Assembly (NCBI GenBank): GCA_964347995.1
Contig: CAYGBA010000013.1
Coordinates: 1 to 31,708, forward strand
DNA length: 31,708 bases
Origin: GCA-020348365 sp964347995
Lineage (GTDB): Archaea > Thermoproteota > Bathyarchaeia > Bathyarchaeales > Bathyarchaeaceae
Direction of reading: 5' to 3'
Shown here: positions 1 to 8,544 of the stretch, in pieces
How positions within the stretch are numbered: position 1 is the stretch's first letter
How the letters are laid out: every line of letters starts with the position of its first letter
Translations under genes and position numbers: made by a program
The notes under the pieces: generated by a model
What the model saw: only the letters and a program-made list of their open reading frames with translations
What the model was told of the DNA's origin: nothing
The model's database searches: none

Positions 1-123
1 GCTCCCGAGTTTCCGTTGGGAATGGCCTTGGAGATGGCCCTCGCAGTGTTCATCTTCTACGTCTGGTGGAAGAGAAGGCACAAAACAAAACTCCCCAAGA
101 CTCTCGGTTTTCGAACTCGCTAA
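1..123 (+). CDS. C-terminal fragment of a surface protein with PEF-type sorting tail
   Basis: Reading frame 1 is open from the first base and stops with TAA at 121-123, so only the last 40 codons are in the window. The visible peptide begins APEFPLG, continues with a hydrophobic segment of about 17 residues (MALEMALAVFIFYVWW) and ends in a very basic tail (KRRHKTK). A Pro-Glu-Phe motif, one membrane helix and an Arg/Lys cluster form the tripartite layout of PEF-CTERM type signals, which archaeosortases are thought to process. The rest of the protein lies upstream, so its function cannot be read here. It is most likely a secreted protein anchored or processed at its C-terminus. No archaeosortase gene is present in the window. 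Confidence 0.7.
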   Translation, partial: APEFPLGMALEMALAVFIFYVWWKRRHKTKLPKTLGFRTR

Positions 124-137
124 CACGCATGCACGCA
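123..137. repeat. Alternating purine-pyrimidine tract
   Basis: ACACGCATGCACGCA, 15 nt of unbroken alternation, begins at the last base of the upstream stop codon and contains the GCATGC core shared with other intergenic tracts. Confidence 0.6.
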
Positions 138-463
138 AGCATCTTCTAGCCCACCTAACCCTGCTGTCAACAACTGCCCGTCGCCCCTTCAGCAATGACC
201 GTCTCTTTCCTTCTCCACTTTGTCGGACAGTCTAGCATATGGGCACTCAGCACATCTTCTCCACTCAGGGAGTCTCGATGATCCTCAACTGATCTCCCTA
301 ATGCGCGCTCTACAATCATCTAATATCAGCTTCAAAATGAATGAACAATCTTGTGCAAGAAAATTCGCCGGCACATGAAGAAAGCGCGCTATGCATACAT
401 GATTAGGCAGAAAACAGAAAAAAAAGGGGGAAGGCGAGTTAGGCTCGAGGTGGCAAACTACAT
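124..463. other. Intergenic region between convergent genes
   Basis: About 340 bases separate the stop of the plus-strand fragment from the stop of the minus-strand cohesin-like gene. It holds a purine-pyrimidine alternating tract right after the upstream stop (123-137) and an A8 run at 418-425 that would serve as a T-rich terminator for the minus-strand gene. A short open frame at 351-542 runs into the 3' end of the opposite gene, is rich in Lys/Arg, has no ribosome site and is not believed. I see no RNA gene in the remainder. Confidence 0.5.
411..430 (-). terminator. T-rich terminator of the cohesin-like gene
   Basis: On the minus strand, about 33 bases past the stop of the cohesin-like gene, there is a C5 run followed by T8 and then a CTGTTTTC stretch. 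Archaeal RNA polymerase terminates on oligo-T without needing a hairpin, so this is a good terminator candidate. Confidence 0.5.
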
Positions 464-1438
464 TTATGCTACGACTTTACACTTGGTCGCTGGGTCTCTT
501 GAAACTCCCACGCCGCCGAAGAGTCCTTCAATCAGCTCGTAAGGGTACTCTTCTGTGCCTACATACAGCCTAGCGCTTATGTAGAAGACCTCAGGTCCTG
601 GCGGCATGAAGCTAGCAGAAACAACGAGTTCTCCAGGGACAATGTCTTCGCTGATCCATGTGGCAGCGTCAATCGTCGAGATATCGGATGGAAACTCCAT
701 CTTTGGGAACATACCGTACACCACTGTGAACACTACCTTGACCTCCGCAGACTGTTCTCCATAGTTCATAATCCTGCAGTACATGGTCTGAAGTTCACCG
801 ACGAGATTCACGTGCCATTCTGGCCATACGCCGCCGCCGTGTGCGCCTCGCGTGCGGATGTACAGTTCGGGCGCGTTCTCAGTGTTGATGAACAAGCCGT
901 GTCCATGGGTTGACATTGGAGGCAGTTCGTTTCCTTGCGGGTCGAAGAGTGCGGTCTGGGGTCCAAGCACTATGCCGCTCATTCCCTCTCCGACGACCTC
1001 GAAGGTGACCGTTGCCAACACCCCGCTTCCAGTTGGGAAGAAGAATGGTGGTGGCGGCGGCTGCAGCTTGATGGCGCATCCATACAAGCCCAGCGTGCCC
1101 GCAACGTTGTCGAATCCAGGTCCTGGAAACTCTAGGACATAGAGCGGCCTGAGCGGTGGTGGTATCGCGCTTCCCAGGAAGTCGCCGTTCGAAACGCTTA
1201 CACCCTGTAGGACATCAGGGTTGAAGGCCAGTTCGAACTGGTAACTCCAGAGGCTTTCAACGTAGTCGACTTTGATTTCAACCGTCAATGTGTCGCCGAT
1301 GTCATACTCGGTGTCCCACACAACTGGCGGATCAACGTAGATCACGTTCTCAGGGGCAGCCGTAGCAAAGTTGAGGGGCATGAGGGTGATTGCAAGCATG
1401 CCTATGATAAGCCACAACAAGTCTTTTCTTGAGCGCAG
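464..1438 (-). CDS. Secreted cohesin-like domain protein
   Basis: Counted from the conservative TTG at 1420 the protein has 318 residues. A hydrophobic signal segment ends near ATAAPE (about residue 22). A cohesin-like beta-sandwich covers roughly residues 28-180: an IGDTLTVEIKVDYVESLWSY stretch, then FELAFNPDVLQG and a later GSGVLATVTFEV, the usual layout of cohesin/dockerin-type sandwich domains in archaeal secreted proteins. The C-terminal 130 residues form a second beta-rich domain resembling CARDB. There is no C-terminal membrane helix, so it may be released or bound by partners. Start choice: in-frame codons upstream of the TTG encode an Arg-Ser-Arg-Lys N-region suited to a signal peptide, and an AAGGAGG ribosome site lies 8 nt before a CTG at 1438-1436; I therefore prefer CTG. 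TTG at 1420 is the conservative alternative but is 26 nt from the ribosome site. Cohesin membership is from motif reading only. Confidence 0.75.
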   Translation of the reverse strand: MRSRKDLLWLIIGMLAITLMPLNFATAAPENVIYVDPPVVWDTEYDIGDTLTVEIKVDYVESLWSYQFELAFNPDVLQGVSVSNGDFLGSAIPPPLRPLYVLEFPGPGFDNVAGTLGLYGCAIKLQPPPPPFFFPTGSGVLATVTFEVVGEGMSGIVLGPQTALFDPQGNELPPMSTHGHGLFINTENAPELYIRTRGAHGGGVWPEWHVNLVGELQTMYCRIMNYGEQSAEVKVVFTVVYGMFPKMEFPSDISTIDAATWISEDIVPGELVVSASFMPPGPEVFYISARLYVGTEEYPYELIEGLFGGVGVSRDPATKCKVVA

Positions 1439-1480
1439 TGTCTCCTCCTCCTTTCTCTCATTCTATTCTACACCTAACTG

Positions 1481-1490
1481 TATTATAATT
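1481..1490 (-). promoter_or_regulatory. TATA box of the cohesin-like gene
   Basis: The minus strand reads AATTATAATA here, with a predicted transcription start near 1458. That leaves a short leader carrying the GGAGG site at 1447-1451, consistent with initiation at 1438. Confidence 0.5.
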
Positions 1491-1529
1491 TGTCATATTT
1501 GAAGCTTTATCAAGCGTGCATGTCGAACC

Positions 1530-1979
1530 CTACCTCATCTTAAGTCTAATGGACATGGAGAACCTAAAGAAGCTAATCGCGACTGCTGCGAGTGCAGCCA
1601 CGGCAAGTATCGCTGAGGCTAGAGGAGCAAACAAAGCGAGCACATTTGTCTCAGGTTCACGTAAAGAAACAGAAATGCCTCCAACCCTCACCCAGTCGAC
1701 ATTGTTTGTAGGATCGTAATCTTCAGGGAGAACTGCTTCAGCAGTGATCCAGTACGTTCCATACGGGACATCCGTAGTGTTCCAAGTGCACTCAACGATT
1801 GTTGAGTATCCTCTGTCAAGAGACACCGTTTCGTTACCGATATCGACATGCACGTCGCCGACATTCCTCTCCGCATATACAATGACACTAAACGTCTCTG
1901 AAAAGTTTCCAAGATTTCCAACAGTCACGTTGATGTAGATGAGTTGACCTTTGGGTGCCCAAAGTGGCCAAACCTTGAT
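1530..1979 (-). repeat. Duplicated CARDB plus C-terminal anchor cassette, copy 1
   Basis: The last 150 codons of the fusion protease match codons of the neighbouring NosD gene (6413-6850) closely. Shared stretches include ELIYINVTV-like, RNVGDVHVDIGNETVSLDR, NTTDVPYGTY and AEAVLPEDYDPT, followed by an Ala-rich membrane helix and a basic end. It looks like a duplicated or converted surface-anchor module. Confidence 0.75.
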
Positions 1980-4900
1980 GCCGGTGACGGCTACATCATG
2001 GTTCCAACAATCCGTTGCAACTCCTTCAGCATACGGAGCATCCAGAACTGGATTAACGTCCACTTCACCCCTCCCCTCTTCATCATCATAGATCTTGCTA
2101 TCGATGCAGTAGCAACAGATCGTTCCCCACCAATTGTATTCTGCTGTCATTGTATCAGTCAGATTGTTGTATAAGTTCCACGTGTTATCGAAGATATTAT
2201 TGTAGGAAATGTTGTTAGAAAATGAGCTTCCATATAGTGTAATTCCTTTTTCACTCAGGCTAACGTTGTTGTACGTTATCGTGTTGCTAGAAGAGTTACG
2301 GAGTTCAACACCCGCATCACTGTTTGAGTTGATTACATTGACCGATATCACATTGTAGCTTGAATTTTCAAGCCAAATGCCGACATCATTTTGATTCAGA
2401 CTGTTGCCTGACACGTTGTGATAAGCATAATAAGGCTGCCTCAAATAAATGCCCATTCTGTTACCTGTTACTACGTTGTCAGAGATGCTACTATTGTCAA
2501 ATCCAGAAATGTATATGCCCGCGCCTTCTCCGGCTCCGGTTATAGTAAACCCGCCTATGCTGACGTTGTTTGCCGTCACGTTAAAAACTGGACCTTCCGG
2601 GTCAGACGAATTTACAATGGTGTCCGCAGGATCATCGGATATCGATCTGATGCTCAACGATTTGTTAACATCAATATTTTCGTTGTAGGTTCCAGGATAA
2701 ACTACAATTGCATGCCCATTGAAAGTCTCAGCAGCATCTATTGCTTCTTGAATCGTCGCATAATCCAAGCCTGAATTGACGTTATATACCGCACCAATTA
2801 TCCTAACGTTGATCTTCTGAGTCGTGTTGCTCGGGACATACCAAGCATAAGTTTCGGAATTGTAAACTGCAGAGAATTCATAAGAACCTGGATTGCCAGT
2901 TGCGTTCACTTGCCAAGTTTGGTTACAACTATCTCCTGATTCCAAATTCAAACAGGTTTGCGGGTTATCTGAGGTTGTGTAGAAGGGGGCATCTCCCGAA
3001 ATAGTTGAGACTATACCCACTACTGCCCTTGTCAATATATTACCGTACGAACTGTCTAGCTGAACCCAGTCCCCTCCCGCCACAACATTCCTTTGCCAAG
3101 ATCGTTGCGCCCAAGGCCCATTCTCGTCTGTTCCCATACCTACACTGTTTGGATGATCCCCAACCTGAACTAGGGCTAGATAGAAGTCTCCATCCGTGAT
3201 AGTGATATTTAGTGATGAAATACCCACATCTACCCAACCAGTAGCTATTGGACCTGAGTTGATAGGACCACCCAATAAAGTGCCTGGTGCGCCATCAGGA
3301 CCATCATCATCAAATATAGATACGTTAAAGTTATCATTGCCAGGATCCGGCCAACCAGGGTAGATATAGAACTTTCCTGTCTCAAGCCTAACAGGATATT
3401 CTATCGGTGTAAACCCAACTGCCCAAATATTTCCTTCATAGGTCCATACCCACGCATTCTCTGCACTGCCATCATCATAAGAGATCTCTTTTGTCCCCAA
3501 AGTAGCACTCGCATTTCCACATTTTCCACCTACGCACTTTACACCTGAACTGAAGTTGAAGAATGCATGTTGAGCAACATGCTTGTCAGAAGTTGGATCA
3601 ATCAAATAAGGTTCCAAATGCCCCATCGAAGGTAGGCTGACGGCAGCCGAAACATTAATTCTAGGAAAGGTTAGGCCTGTCTCACTATCGTAGATACCTT
3701 CCCCAGTGTGTTTCAAGATAGCCTCTATTTCGATAGGTGTTAGAGTTGGTTTCGCTTCAAGTAATAGGGCAGCCGCACCAGCCACGTGGGGGGCGGCCAT
3801 CGAGGTTCCTCCCCGAGTATCAAAATCGCTGTTGAGTCCTGTTGAGGTGATCAAAGCGCCAGGCGCCAATAGGTCAAGGATGTCATCTCTGTTGGTGATG
3901 CAAGCAATCTTGTCCGCGTATGTTGCTGTATCCCTGCAAACTTCCGGGTTGCCCCATACTATACCACCAACATCAGCATCATAGGTTGCTCCAACCGATG
4001 TTCCCTTCGAAGCACAAGCGGGAGCGGACAAATGAGTCGTGCTGGCGTCATTTCCCGAAGACACCGCGACAAAAGCCCCTGCGTCGACAGCGTTGTTGAC
4101 TGCCTGCGCATCCGGTTCGCCATCGCAATATGACGTGAACAAGCCACCTCCGAGACTGATGCTGATAATGTCTGCATTTTGATCCGAACACCAGTCAATC
4201 CCCGCTACAATATCACTCTCCCACCCACTACCTTCTGAATCCAAAACCTTGACAGCTTTTATTGAGGAGCCAGGCGCGACTCCCTTGTAAGTATCGTTGG
4301 TGGAGGCAACTATCCCAGCGCAATGTGTTCCGTGACCATGGTCATCCATTGCATCATCTTCTGTTTCTCCTCCGCTGGGGCAGCAACCACTGGGACCAGG
4401 ATTGCCTTGACAATAACATTTCTGGGCAACCACTTTGCCTGCTAAAGCAGGATGGTTATAGTTGACACCCGTATCAACGATGCAAACATCTACTCCTGAA
4501 CCGTTTATCCCCTCCGCCCACACATCGTCCGCACTGATCAACGGAGCGCTTTCATCGAGGAAAGCGTGCACCTCTCTGTCTTCGTGAATGCCCACGACGT
4601 TCTCCAATTCTTTTAGTGTCTCCAGATATCTTCCAGCAATGCTTATTGCGATTCCTTCGATGACTTCATAGTCATGTAGGATCTTCCCATTCAATGATCG
4701 AACAAATCTATCATAATCGACCGGCTTCTCACCAAAAACAATGAACACTCTCAGAACTTCATCAGGCTTCAATCTGGCTTTCTCTAGAAGCATCGGATCT
4801 ATTCTTACACCTAGATCATTCTCGACCAACGCTACCTTGTCTAGTTCTGTCGATTCTTTCCACAATCCCGATATTCCACTCTGTGGGACGTTGCCAGAGT

Positions 4901-6251
4901 TTGCTATTGCAACGCTGAGCGAAGGAATAAGAAAAGACGTAGCGATTAGAAGAATTAGAAAAGTCCCCGAACAAAGCTTGGTCTTTGCCAAAGGAGCAAC
5001 GGAAACACCAAAATAAATGGAAATGGTGACTAGCACAAAAGGACCAACTGCCTTGAAACAGCATAGAAACAACTGAATAAACTGAACTGCTAGTGAGAGA
5101 GGTATCACCATTAGCCCTAAAGCCATCAGTGTGAAGCCGCTGATGAATCGCAACAAACACTTATTCTTATCATTCCATTCTCTTGCCTTGCCTATGGAAA
5201 GGATGTTAAAGTAAAGAAGCAGAGAAGTCATGATCAACGGCAAAACGAACACAAAGTTGTAATACAGCAGCAGCGGGATTGCTTGAAGCCTAGTGGAATT
5301 ATCTGCCAACTGCCCGAGAATGAACAAGTAAGGTCCCCCAGTACAGGGCAATTCAAAACAGGCAACCACAAAACCGATCACAAAGGCTCCGAACGGACTC
5401 GTAACGCCCTTAAGCATCTTCATAAGCAGCGGCTTCAAAGAGCGGGGAACCTCCATCACAGACCCGCGGTCGCCATACCAGAAGACATCCTTGAGATAGA
5501 AAACCCCAGCCAAAACAGCAGCTAGCCCAACCAACAGACTGAAGATGCTGGAGAAACCGCTAACCTGCACAAACGTGAACAAACCCAGCCCAAACAAGAA
5601 GTAAGCAATGAAGACAGAAAGACAGAAAGCCAAACCTACCCTCAACGCTCTCTTCCTACGATCAGCAACGAGCACTCGAGCACCAATCAAAAAGACCAAA
5701 ATGGCAATAGAACAAGGACTAACAGAATCAATCAAAGCGGCAATAGTAAGAGTAATCATGGAAAAACTACTTGCGGCAGACACTACTTCCTGATTCGAAC
5801 TTTCTGTGACGTCCACATCCACCGCCCTATCAGTCGAAGAGTCCTTCATCAACGCCTTCTTGACCGCTTCCTCAAAACCATTAAGAATCGGGCTGTCACC
5901 AACAAAATACGTATCTGAAACAAAAATCGCAGGAACACCTCTACCCTCCAAAGGGAGACTGTACAGATCACAGTAATCACTGAAAGCTGAAAGGCTGCTT
6001 CTATCGTTGTAAATATCAAACGCGTGAAGCTGCAGGGGATATTTGTGCTTCATCTTATCAAGAAAAGGCTCAACACTGGCACAGTGAGGACACCCCTGCC
6101 CATAAAAGAAGTACACCCCTAAACCATTTCCATCTACCGGAGCCGAAGAAACATCTTCCTCTGAAGAAGAGGACTTAGTCTCCCCCCCAAAAGATAGAGA
6201 AACCACAAACAAAACAATCAATAACGCAAGAACACTCAATTTCCTATTCAA
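1530..6251 (-). CDS. Thioredoxin-CcdA-subtilisin-beta-helix-CARDB surface fusion protein
   Basis: A 1573-residue protein. Domains in order: signal peptide (1-22); thioredoxin/glutaredoxin-like domain (about 44-135) with CPHC at 54-57 and a VPAIF cis-Pro loop near 106-110; CcdA/DsbD-type membrane domain (about 160-450, about eight helices) with SPC Cys180 and LPCTGGPY Cys303 as the likely electron-carrying pair; I9-like propeptide (about 495-565); S8 subtilase with Asp593 (IVDTG), His640 (HGHGTH), Asn734 (SSGND) and Ser817 (GTSMAAP); a beta-sandwich (about 920-1085); parallel beta-helix/NosD repeats (about 1155-1400); a CARDB domain (about 1418-1525); a C-terminal helix (about 1537-1562) and basic tail. 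The protease part is rich in cysteines (KCYCQG, GCCPSGG, WCSD, YCDG). In known systems CcdA plus thioredoxin pass electrons across the membrane to secreted thiols; serving the attached protease is my inference. Start is TTG with GAGAGGAG upstream. All catalytic residues are intact, with no stop or frameshift. Confidence 0.9.
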   Translation of the reverse strand: MNRKLSVLALLIVLFVVSLSFGGETKSSSSEEDVSSAPVDGNGLGVYFFYGQGCPHCASVEPFLDKMKHKYPLQLHAFDIYNDRSSLSAFSDYCDLYSLPLEGRGVPAIFVSDTYFVGDSPILNGFEEAVKKALMKDSSTDRAVDVDVTESSNQEVVSAASSFSMITLTIAALIDSVSPCSIAILVFLIGARVLVADRRKRALRVGLAFCLSVFIAYFLFGLGLFTFVQVSGFSSIFSLLVGLAAVLAGVFYLKDVFWYGDRGSVMEVPRSLKPLLMKMLKGVTSPFGAFVIGFVVACFELPCTGGPYLFILGQLADNSTRLQAIPLLLYYNFVFVLPLIMTSLLLYFNILSIGKAREWNDKNKCLLRFISGFTLMALGLMVIPLSLAVQFIQLFLCCFKAVGPFVLVTISIYFGVSVAPLAKTKLCSGTFLILLIATSFLIPSLSVAIANSGNVPQSGISGLWKESTELDKVALVENDLGVRIDPMLLEKARLKPDEVLRVFIVFGEKPVDYDRFVRSLNGKILHDYEVIEGIAISIAGRYLETLKELENVVGIHEDREVHAFLDESAPLISADDVWAEGINGSGVDVCIVDTGVNYNHPALAGKVVAQKCYCQGNPGPSGCCPSGGETEDDAMDDHGHGTHCAGIVASTNDTYKGVAPGSSIKAVKVLDSEGSGWESDIVAGIDWCSDQNADIISISLGGGLFTSYCDGEPDAQAVNNAVDAGAFVAVSSGNDASTTHLSAPACASKGTSVGATYDADVGGIVWGNPEVCRDTATYADKIACITNRDDILDLLAPGALITSTGLNSDFDTRGGTSMAAPHVAGAAALLLEAKPTLTPIEIEAILKHTGEGIYDSETGLTFPRINVSAAVSLPSMGHLEPYLIDPTSDKHVAQHAFFNFSSGVKCVGGKCGNASATLGTKEISYDDGSAENAWVWTYEGNIWAVGFTPIEYPVRLETGKFYIYPGWPDPGNDNFNVSIFDDDGPDGAPGTLLGGPINSGPIATGWVDVGISSLNITITDGDFYLALVQVGDHPNSVGMGTDENGPWAQRSWQRNVVAGGDWVQLDSSYGNILTRAVVGIVSTISGDAPFYTTSDNPQTCLNLESGDSCNQTWQVNATGNPGSYEFSAVYNSETYAWYVPSNTTQKINVRIIGAVYNVNSGLDYATIQEAIDAAETFNGHAIVVYPGTYNENIDVNKSLSIRSISDDPADTIVNSSDPEGPVFNVTANNVSIGGFTITGAGEGAGIYISGFDNSSISDNVVTGNRMGIYLRQPYYAYHNVSGNSLNQNDVGIWLENSSYNVISVNVINSNSDAGVELRNSSSNTITYNNVSLSEKGITLYGSSFSNNISYNNIFDNTWNLYNNLTDTMTAEYNWWGTICCYCIDSKIYDDEEGRGEVDVNPVLDAPYAEGVATDCWNHDVAVTGIKVWPLWAPKGQLIYINVTVGNLGNFSETFSVIVYAERNVGDVHVDIGNETVSLDRGYSTIVECTWNTTDVPYGTYWITAEAVLPEDYDPTNNVDWVRVGGISVSLREPETNVLALFAPLASAILAVAALAAVAISFFRFSMSIRLKMR

Positions 6252-6304
6252 GCTTCGAAATTCTCCTCTCTCTAGGTCTCTCCATAAAAATGTGGCAGAC
6301 GGCG

Positions 6305-6316
6305 ATTATATATAAC
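6305..6316 (-). promoter_or_regulatory. TATA box of the fusion protease gene
   Basis: The minus strand reads GTTATATATAAT, directly abutting the stop codon of the NosD gene at 6317. The predicted start near 6281 gives a leader of about 30 nt with a GAGAGGAG ribosome site before the TTG start. The two minus-strand genes therefore probably have separate promoters. Confidence 0.6.
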
Positions 6317-8416
6317 TTATTTCGGAAAGGACTCTCCAGTACCTCCCACATAGCATGCGTTGGTAATACGCGCGCACAAAAGATGTCGAGCAAATCTGAT
6401 GAAAGGTAATCGAAATCTAACGGACATCAGGAGCTTGAAGAAGCCTATCGCAACTGCCCCAAAAGCGACCGCTGCAAGTATCGATGAGACTAGGGAAGAC
6501 AACAAGACGAACACTTCCTTGGGTTCATGGAACGGAACAGAAACGCCCCCAACCTTTGCGACAGCTACGTTGTCAGTGGGATCGTAATCTTCGGGAAGAA
6601 CCGCTTCTGCTGTGATATAATATGTTCCATACGGAACATCCGTGGTGTTCCAAACGAACTCAAGCAGTGTTGAATCTTCTCTGTCAAGGGACACAGTTTC
6701 GTTACCGATATCAACGTGGACGTCGCCGACATTCCTATCCGCATACACAGTGACGTTGAAGGTCTCTGAAAAGGTTCCAAGATTTTCAACCGTGACGTTG
6801 ATGTAGATGAGTTCACCTCTAGGCACAAATGGCGGGTATACCTCCATGCTTACTATTGCCACATCATGCACTTTTATCACGGCTACCATACCGTCTGTGT
6901 AGTTGTTGTCGGCGGTGTCGGTTTCGAAAACAACTATTGTGGCTTCTGCTTCTATGGTGTAGCTTCCTTGGTCTACTTGTGTGGTGTTCCAATTGAACGT
7001 TAATGTCTTATCTGTGCTTGGAGCTAGGTTGTTGACAGTTTGCACTCCCATTGTAGTGCTGTTATATCTGACGGTGACATCGAAGGTCTCAGTCCACGTT
7101 CCTTCATTCCTCACATCGACATCGATAAGAACAATTTCTCCCCAATAGACCAATGTGTCGGAGGGGGTAACACTCAAGATTGCGATGTCGTGTACTCCGC
7201 CCCAACCAGCCATGAGCGGGTATCTGTCCCTGTTCATTGGATCAATACTGTAGGCGGTGTCTCCTATGCCATCTCCGTTCGCGTCTGTGCCCGTGTAGTC
7301 ACTCCAGTGATTTCCGCCAGAGGGATAACCGTCGTCCCACGTGTTTACACAGTCGGGGTTCCAGACGGCTTGTTCGGTGTTATCGAGGAAGTTGTTGTGG
7401 TAGATGAGGTTGCTGTCGGATTCAGCTTCTGGATCTACTCCGAAGGTGTTGTAAGAAAGTGTGTTGCCTTTGAGGGAGTTGCTCGATGAGTTGTAGAGTT
7501 TGATACCCCAGTTGTTGTCAGAGATTGTATTGTTCTCCACAGCGTTTGAGGGATTTGAATGCGCCAAATAGATACCGTAAGAATTGCCGGTTACATTGTT
7601 GCCCAGGACAGTGACGGTGTCAGAGGTGTGGAGCTCTATGCCATATGCGCTCTCCGTGACCTCATTATTGCTGACAATGATGTCATGACACAGGTAAGAG
7701 ATAACGCCGCTTACACCATTCCCCGTAAAGGTGTTCCCGTTCACAGTGTCATTGGATGAAGACTGAAGGTAAATCCCATAGGAACCGTCCGAAACCGTGT
7801 TGCCAACCACAAATGTAGCGTCAGTAGACAACAACTTCATTCCATACGCGCTGTCTGACACCTCGTTATCGCTAACGTTGTTGCCAATAGATCCAGACAG
7901 ACTTATGCCAGTCACACTGTTGTTGAATAGTAGATTCTCTACAACCGTATGATAATCGGAATTGAGCAGGGAGATACCATACTTATTTCCGCTTAACGTA
8001 TTGTTGGTGACAGTCACGTAGTAGTAGCCGTTTGATCTGATCCCGTTATATTCTGTACCCCCATTCCTAATAGTGAAGCCTCTGATCTCCACGTTGTGTG
8101 CCAGTACGCGAATGACCGATCCAGCGCCACCTCCGTCGATTATGATGGTTTCTCTGCTCTCTCCGACCAGTGTGAGCTCCTTGTTGACAGTCAACCTCTC
8201 ATAGTAGACGCTCTGAGACTCGCCTGATCTGCGGTTTACCTGAATCGTATCGTAGTCGACCGCGGCGTCTATGGCTTCTTGTATTGTTGGATAGTCCTGT
8301 GGGACTTGAATCACTTGCGAAGCGTGAGACACGTGAACCACTGAGAAGAATGTGCAGATGGTGGCAAGTAATAGAAAAACGAACAGCCAAACCTTCAGAA
8401 CACGCCTGTCGCGCAT
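6317..8416 (-). CDS. Secreted NosD-like beta-helix protein with two CARDB domains and membrane anchor
   Basis: 699 residues. Signal peptide at 1-32 (MRDRR then a long hydrophobic core ending at SHAS). A right-handed parallel beta-helix of NosD/PbH1 type covers about 38-400, with repeated units such as GNTFTGNGVSG, SAYGIELHTSDTV and NSYGIYLAHS, and the closing NosD signature GGNHWSDYTGTDANGDG near 368-383. Two CARDB domains follow at about 408-516 and 517-625, then a membrane helix (about 635-660). Such proteins usually sit outside the cell and bind polysaccharide or other surface ligands; no catalytic residues can be named. The CARDB and helix part is nearly the same as in the downstream fusion protease. 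Beyond the point where that homologue stops, this protein carries 31 more residues, low in resemblance to a normal surface tail, suggesting loss of an earlier stop. Confidence 0.88.
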   Translation of the reverse strand: MRDRRVLKVWLFVFLLLATICTFFSVVHVSHASQVIQVPQDYPTIQEAIDAAVDYDTIQVNRRSGESQSVYYERLTVNKELTLVGESRETIIIDGGGAGSVIRVLAHNVEIRGFTIRNGGTEYNGIRSNGYYYVTVTNNTLSGNKYGISLLNSDYHTVVENLLFNNSVTGISLSGSIGNNVSDNEVSDSAYGMKLLSTDATFVVGNTVSDGSYGIYLQSSSNDTVNGNTFTGNGVSGVISYLCHDIIVSNNEVTESAYGIELHTSDTVTVLGNNVTGNSYGIYLAHSNPSNAVENNTISDNNWGIKLYNSSSNSLKGNTLSYNTFGVDPEAESDSNLIYHNNFLDNTEQAVWNPDCVNTWDDGYPSGGNHWSDYTGTDANGDGIGDTAYSIDPMNRDRYPLMAGWGGVHDIAILSVTPSDTLVYWGEIVLIDVDVRNEGTWTETFDVTVRYNSTTMGVQTVNNLAPSTDKTLTFNWNTTQVDQGSYTIEAEATIVVFETDTADNNYTDGMVAVIKVHDVAIVSMEVYPPFVPRGELIYINVTVENLGTFSETFNVTVYADRNVGDVHVDIGNETVSLDREDSTLLEFVWNTTDVPYGTYYITAEAVLPEDYDPTDNVAVAKVGGVSVPFHEPKEVFVLLSSLVSSILAAVAFGAVAIGFFKLLMSVRFRLPFIRFARHLLCARITNACYVGGTGESFPK
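6413..6850 (-). repeat. Duplicated CARDB plus C-terminal anchor cassette, copy 2
   Basis: Partner of 1530-1979. Protein-level identity in the CARDB core is very high (for example RNVGDVHVDIGNETVSLDR is identical in both), and long DNA stretches such as the segment around 6700-6740 match 1835-1875 almost base for base. Confidence 0.75.
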
Positions 8417-8438
8417 ACGTTATTATTGGTTTGCTCCA

Positions 8439-8448
8439 CCTTAAAAAG
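8439..8448 (-). promoter_or_regulatory. TATA box of the NosD-like gene
   Basis: The minus strand reads CTTTTTAAGG. Its centre is 28 nt from the ATG at 8416, so the transcript is expected to be leaderless. Confidence 0.55.
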
Positions 8449-8544
8449 AGAACAAGTATTGAATTACATAACATAATTCTATGCTGAACGCCCTGTTGAA
8501 GCCTGATGCAACTTGGAATCATAAAGCCCCAAGTGCGCTCGCTC

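Noticed and set aside
351..542. Open frame of 63 codons on the plus strand
   Set aside because: It runs into the 3' end of the opposite cohesin-like gene, lacks a ribosome site and has a composition unlike a protein; the region is better explained as a terminator area.
2160..2560. Short repeated units resembling a DNA repeat array
   Set aside because: They are the coding repeats of the parallel beta-helix (NosD-type units), not a CRISPR or satellite; unit lengths vary and no spacers are seen.
7040..7489. Plus-strand open frame of 149 codons inside the NosD-like gene
   Set aside because: It is antisense to clear NosD/CARDB repeats, whose codon pattern creates a long opposite frame.
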